64,000 nt of DNA from Rhizobium sp. CFBP 8762 (GTDB lineage Bacteria; Pseudomonadota; Alphaproteobacteria; Rhizobiales; Rhizobiaceae). The position numbers were made by a program, and so were the translations under genes. The notes under the pieces were generated by a model, which worked only from the letters and a program-made list of their open reading frames with translations, ran no database searches and was not told the origin of the DNA. Within the stretch, counting starts at the first letter, position 1. Each line of letters begins with the position of its first letter. The stretch is from the NCBI RefSeq assembly GCF_014841565.1, contig NZ_JACYUD010000008.1:212247-276246 (forward strand). Direction: 5' to 3'. Of this stretch, positions 62,211 to 64,000 are shown in pieces.

Positions 62211-63488
62211 ATGCAGTTCAAACCCTACTGGCAGGATACCGCCCTTGTTTTCTCCGGAGCGCAAGCGGGACCGGTCGAGGGTCATTTTGATGTGGCCATT
62301 ATCGGAGGCGGCTTCACCGGTCTGTCAGCGGCCCTTCACCTCGCGAAATCAGGAGTCCGGGTCGTCGTGCTGGAGGGTGCGACCGTCGGCGCCGGGGCAT
62401 CCGGCAGAAATGGTGGGCATCTGAACAACGGCCTTGCGCATAGCTTTATCGCAGCCAAACAGCACCTTGGGCCGGAACGCGCAAAAAGCCTTTATCGGGC
62501 ATTCGACGAATCTATCGACACGATCGAACGCATTATTAGCGAAGAAGCCATTGATTGTGATTTCCGCCGCGCAGGCAAACTAAAACTGGCATCGAAGGCG
62601 GCGCATGTCGCCTCAATCGCAGAGAATTTCGAAGCCATTCACCGGGACGTTGACCCGGATACGGCGATGCTGACGGCCGACGATCTCAAAGCTGAAATTG
62701 GATCGACGCAGTTTCATGGTGCCATGCTATCCAAGAAAAGCGCCATGATGCACATGGGCCGGTTTCTCACCGGGCTTGCTACTGCCAGCCAGCGCCGGGG
62801 CGCTGTAATCTTTGAGAAAGCGGCCGTGACCCGTCGCTCTCTGCAAAAAAACCGGCATCATCTCACCACTGAGCGCGGAACGGTGACCGCAGATACAGTA
62901 TTCCTTGCAACCGGGGCTTATACTTCGGGCCCCTTCCGTTATTTTCAACAGCGGATTGTTCCGGTTGGTAGCTTTCTGATTGCGACCCGCCCTCTCAGCG
63001 TTACCGAAGCTGAATGCGTGATGCCGGGGAACAGAACCTGCGTTACGTCCTTGAACATCGGCAACTACTTTCGACTGTCTCCTGACAACCGCCTTATATT
63101 CGGCGGCCGTGCGCGATTTTCTGCGACCTCGGATCAACGATCCGACGCCACAAGCGGCGCCATTTTAAAGGCATCCTTGCGCAAGCTATTCCCGCAGCTT
63201 GGTCCAATCGACGTTGATTATTGCTGGGGCGGTTTGGTCGACATGACCAAGGACCGTTTCCCTCGGGCAGGGTTCGCCGATGGTGTCTGGTTTGCAATGG
63301 GATATTCCGGCCACGGCGCACAGTTATCAACGCATATGGGAATCACGATTGCCGATCAGATCATGGGCTGGACTGATCGCAACCCTGTTGATGGTTTTGA
63401 GTGGCCTGCAATCCCCGGTCATTTTGCCAAGGCTTGGTTTTTACCGGTTGTGGGAATGTATTACCGGGTGCTGGATAGGTACCATTAA
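62211..63488 (+). CDS. PuuB-like FAD-dependent amine oxidase
   Basis: 425 residues, DAO family. FDVAIIGGGFTGLSAALHLA, GAGASGRNGGHLNNGLAHSF, YFRLSPDNRLIFGGRARF and FAMGYSGHGAQLSTHMGI run colinear with the puuB product at 34484 but only as a distant paralogue. ATG 62211 has AAGGAAG upstream; an earlier frame overlapping the HAD gene is rejected. It would oxidise a primary or N-substituted amine to the aldehyde, releasing ammonia or an amine and hydrogen peroxide. Confidence 0.87.
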   Translation: MQFKPYWQDTALVFSGAQAGPVEGHFDVAIIGGGFTGLSAALHLAKSGVRVVVLEGATVGAGASGRNGGHLNNGLAHSFIAAKQHLGPERAKSLYRAFDESIDTIERIISEEAIDCDFRRAGKLKLASKAAHVASIAENFEAIHRDVDPDTAMLTADDLKAEIGSTQFHGAMLSKKSAMMHMGRFLTGLATASQRRGAVIFEKAAVTRRSLQKNRHHLTTERGTVTADTVFLATGAYTSGPFRYFQQRIVPVGSFLIATRPLSVTEAECVMPGNRTCVTSLNIGNYFRLSPDNRLIFGGRARFSATSDQRSDATSGAILKASLRKLFPQLGPIDVDYCWGGLVDMTKDRFPRAGFADGVWFAMGYSGHGAQLSTHMGITIADQIMGWTDRNPVDGFEWPAIPGHFAKAWFLPVVGMYYRVLDRYH

Positions 63489-63759
63489 GGTTGTCAAAAC
63501 CAACTGTCCTCCCGCGAGGTCCTTTGCCATCACTAGCATTTGTCTGCTGCTGGTTTTGACTGTGCCAAGGTTGGCAGCTTTTGATGGAGTTTGGTTTGTT
63601 GATTTTGGTGTTGTTTTTTCAGATGGTTGAGAGTTTTGGCAGTGGGATAAATCGTTATAGTTTTTCGGCACGATCGTTAACGGGTTTGGTGTTTTGGCGA
63701 TGAGTGTCATGCTTGGATGCGGACGTGACGTGCCCCTTTCAGTTTGGTTGCCAGAACGC
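63489..63759. other. Gene-free, G+T-skewed region between FAD gene and rrn operon
   Basis: No gene. GTCAAAACCA (63493-63502) is repeated inverted as TGGTTTTGAC (63551-63560), a possible weak terminator for the FAD gene. From about 63540 the plus strand is rich in G and T and poor in C, unlike the coding DNA around it. Confidence 0.55.
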
Positions 63760-63792
63760 AAAACCCCCTGCACGTGATGTACAGGGGATTTT
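63760..63792 (-). terminator. Rho-independent terminator of the rRNA operon
   Basis: Read on the minus strand: AAAAT, stem CCCCTG-AC-like pairing with CAGGGG, then GTTTTGC. CCCCTG (63765-63770) pairs with CAGGGG (63782-63787); stem extends by GT/AC with one mismatch. It is 17 bp after the tRNA-fMet end. Confidence 0.88.
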
Positions 63793-63808
63793 GTGTGTAT
63801 TTTGATTT

Positions 63809-63885
<77 letters not shown>

Positions 63886-63943
63886 TTATGTTTGGGTTGT
63901 TTGTTGTTGTGTGAGATTTTACGATGTGTGTGTTGCGCTTTGC

Positions 63944-64000
63944 AGACCTGGCAGCGACCTACTCTCCCGCGTCTTAAGACGAAGTACCATCGGCGCTGGG
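63944..64000 (-). rRNA. 5S ribosomal RNA, 3' part
   Basis: The reverse complement ends GAGAGTAGGTCGCTGCCAGG then TCT, the classic alphaproteobacterial 5S 3' end. The gene continues beyond the right edge. The order 5S - tRNA-fMet on the minus strand places the rest of the rrn operon to the right. Confidence 0.95.

Overview
The window reads as chromosomal DNA of a Rhizobiales alphaproteobacterium, most likely Rhizobiaceae (Agrobacterium/Rhizobium group). The signs are a GcrA-type cell-cycle regulator, a sitABCD manganese system with two Mur-like boxes, an RpoH-type heat-shock promoter of the rhizobial form before htpG, a uronate dehydrogenase very like the Agrobacterium enzyme as I recall it, an rrn operon ending 5S - tRNA-fMet, and short palindromic intergenic repeats beginning AGAGC. 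GC content is high and most long antisense reading frames are codon-bias shadows. No phage, insertion sequence or CRISPR array was seen.

Left part (1-25.3 kb): housekeeping and sugar genes. These are a partial DUF533 gene, KDPG aldolase (eda), tRNA hydroxylase trhO, a PAS-PAS-HTH protein next to a membrane diguanylate cyclase, htpG, exonuclease III, a DUF3606 protein, a CBS-pair protein, and an Lrp regulator divergent from an Asp/Glu racemase-family gene. A flavin monooxygenase follows, then a xylose block (lacI-xylB-xylA plus a GH1 beta-glucosidase) with a LacI-type operator. Next come an EmrAB-type efflux pair controlled by a divergent TetR gene with two operators, terC, udh, and gltX-lysS.

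Middle part (25.3-43.6 kb): sitABCD, a nucleoside hydrolase, a ligase-associated exonuclease plus ATP-dependent DNA ligase without their usual partners, and an XdhC protein split into two coupled genes. Then puuA-puuB (gamma-glutamylputrescine route), a siderophore-interacting flavoprotein followed by an exporter-fold ABC transporter (IrtA-like pairing), the full elongation factor P module (epmB, epmA, efp), and a gcrA-like gene.

Right part (43.8-63.5 kb): a roughly 20 kb accessory catabolic region. A six-gene minus-strand operon (argE-like deacetylase, ghrA-like reductase, cupin, aldehyde dehydrogenase, tartrate/malate dehydrogenase, gabD) diverges from a two-domain GNAT acetyltransferase. 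A DadA-like FAD enzyme diverges from an Lrp regulator. A second GNAT paralogue heads a minus-strand operon with a class III aminotransferase and a complete peptide/amine-type ABC transporter. A HAD protein and a PuuB-like FAD oxidase diverge from it. The enzyme set mirrors the Puu polyamine pathway step by step if acetylation replaces gamma-glutamylation; this is my lead hypothesis and is inference only. The window ends in the 3' end of an rRNA operon on the minus strand.
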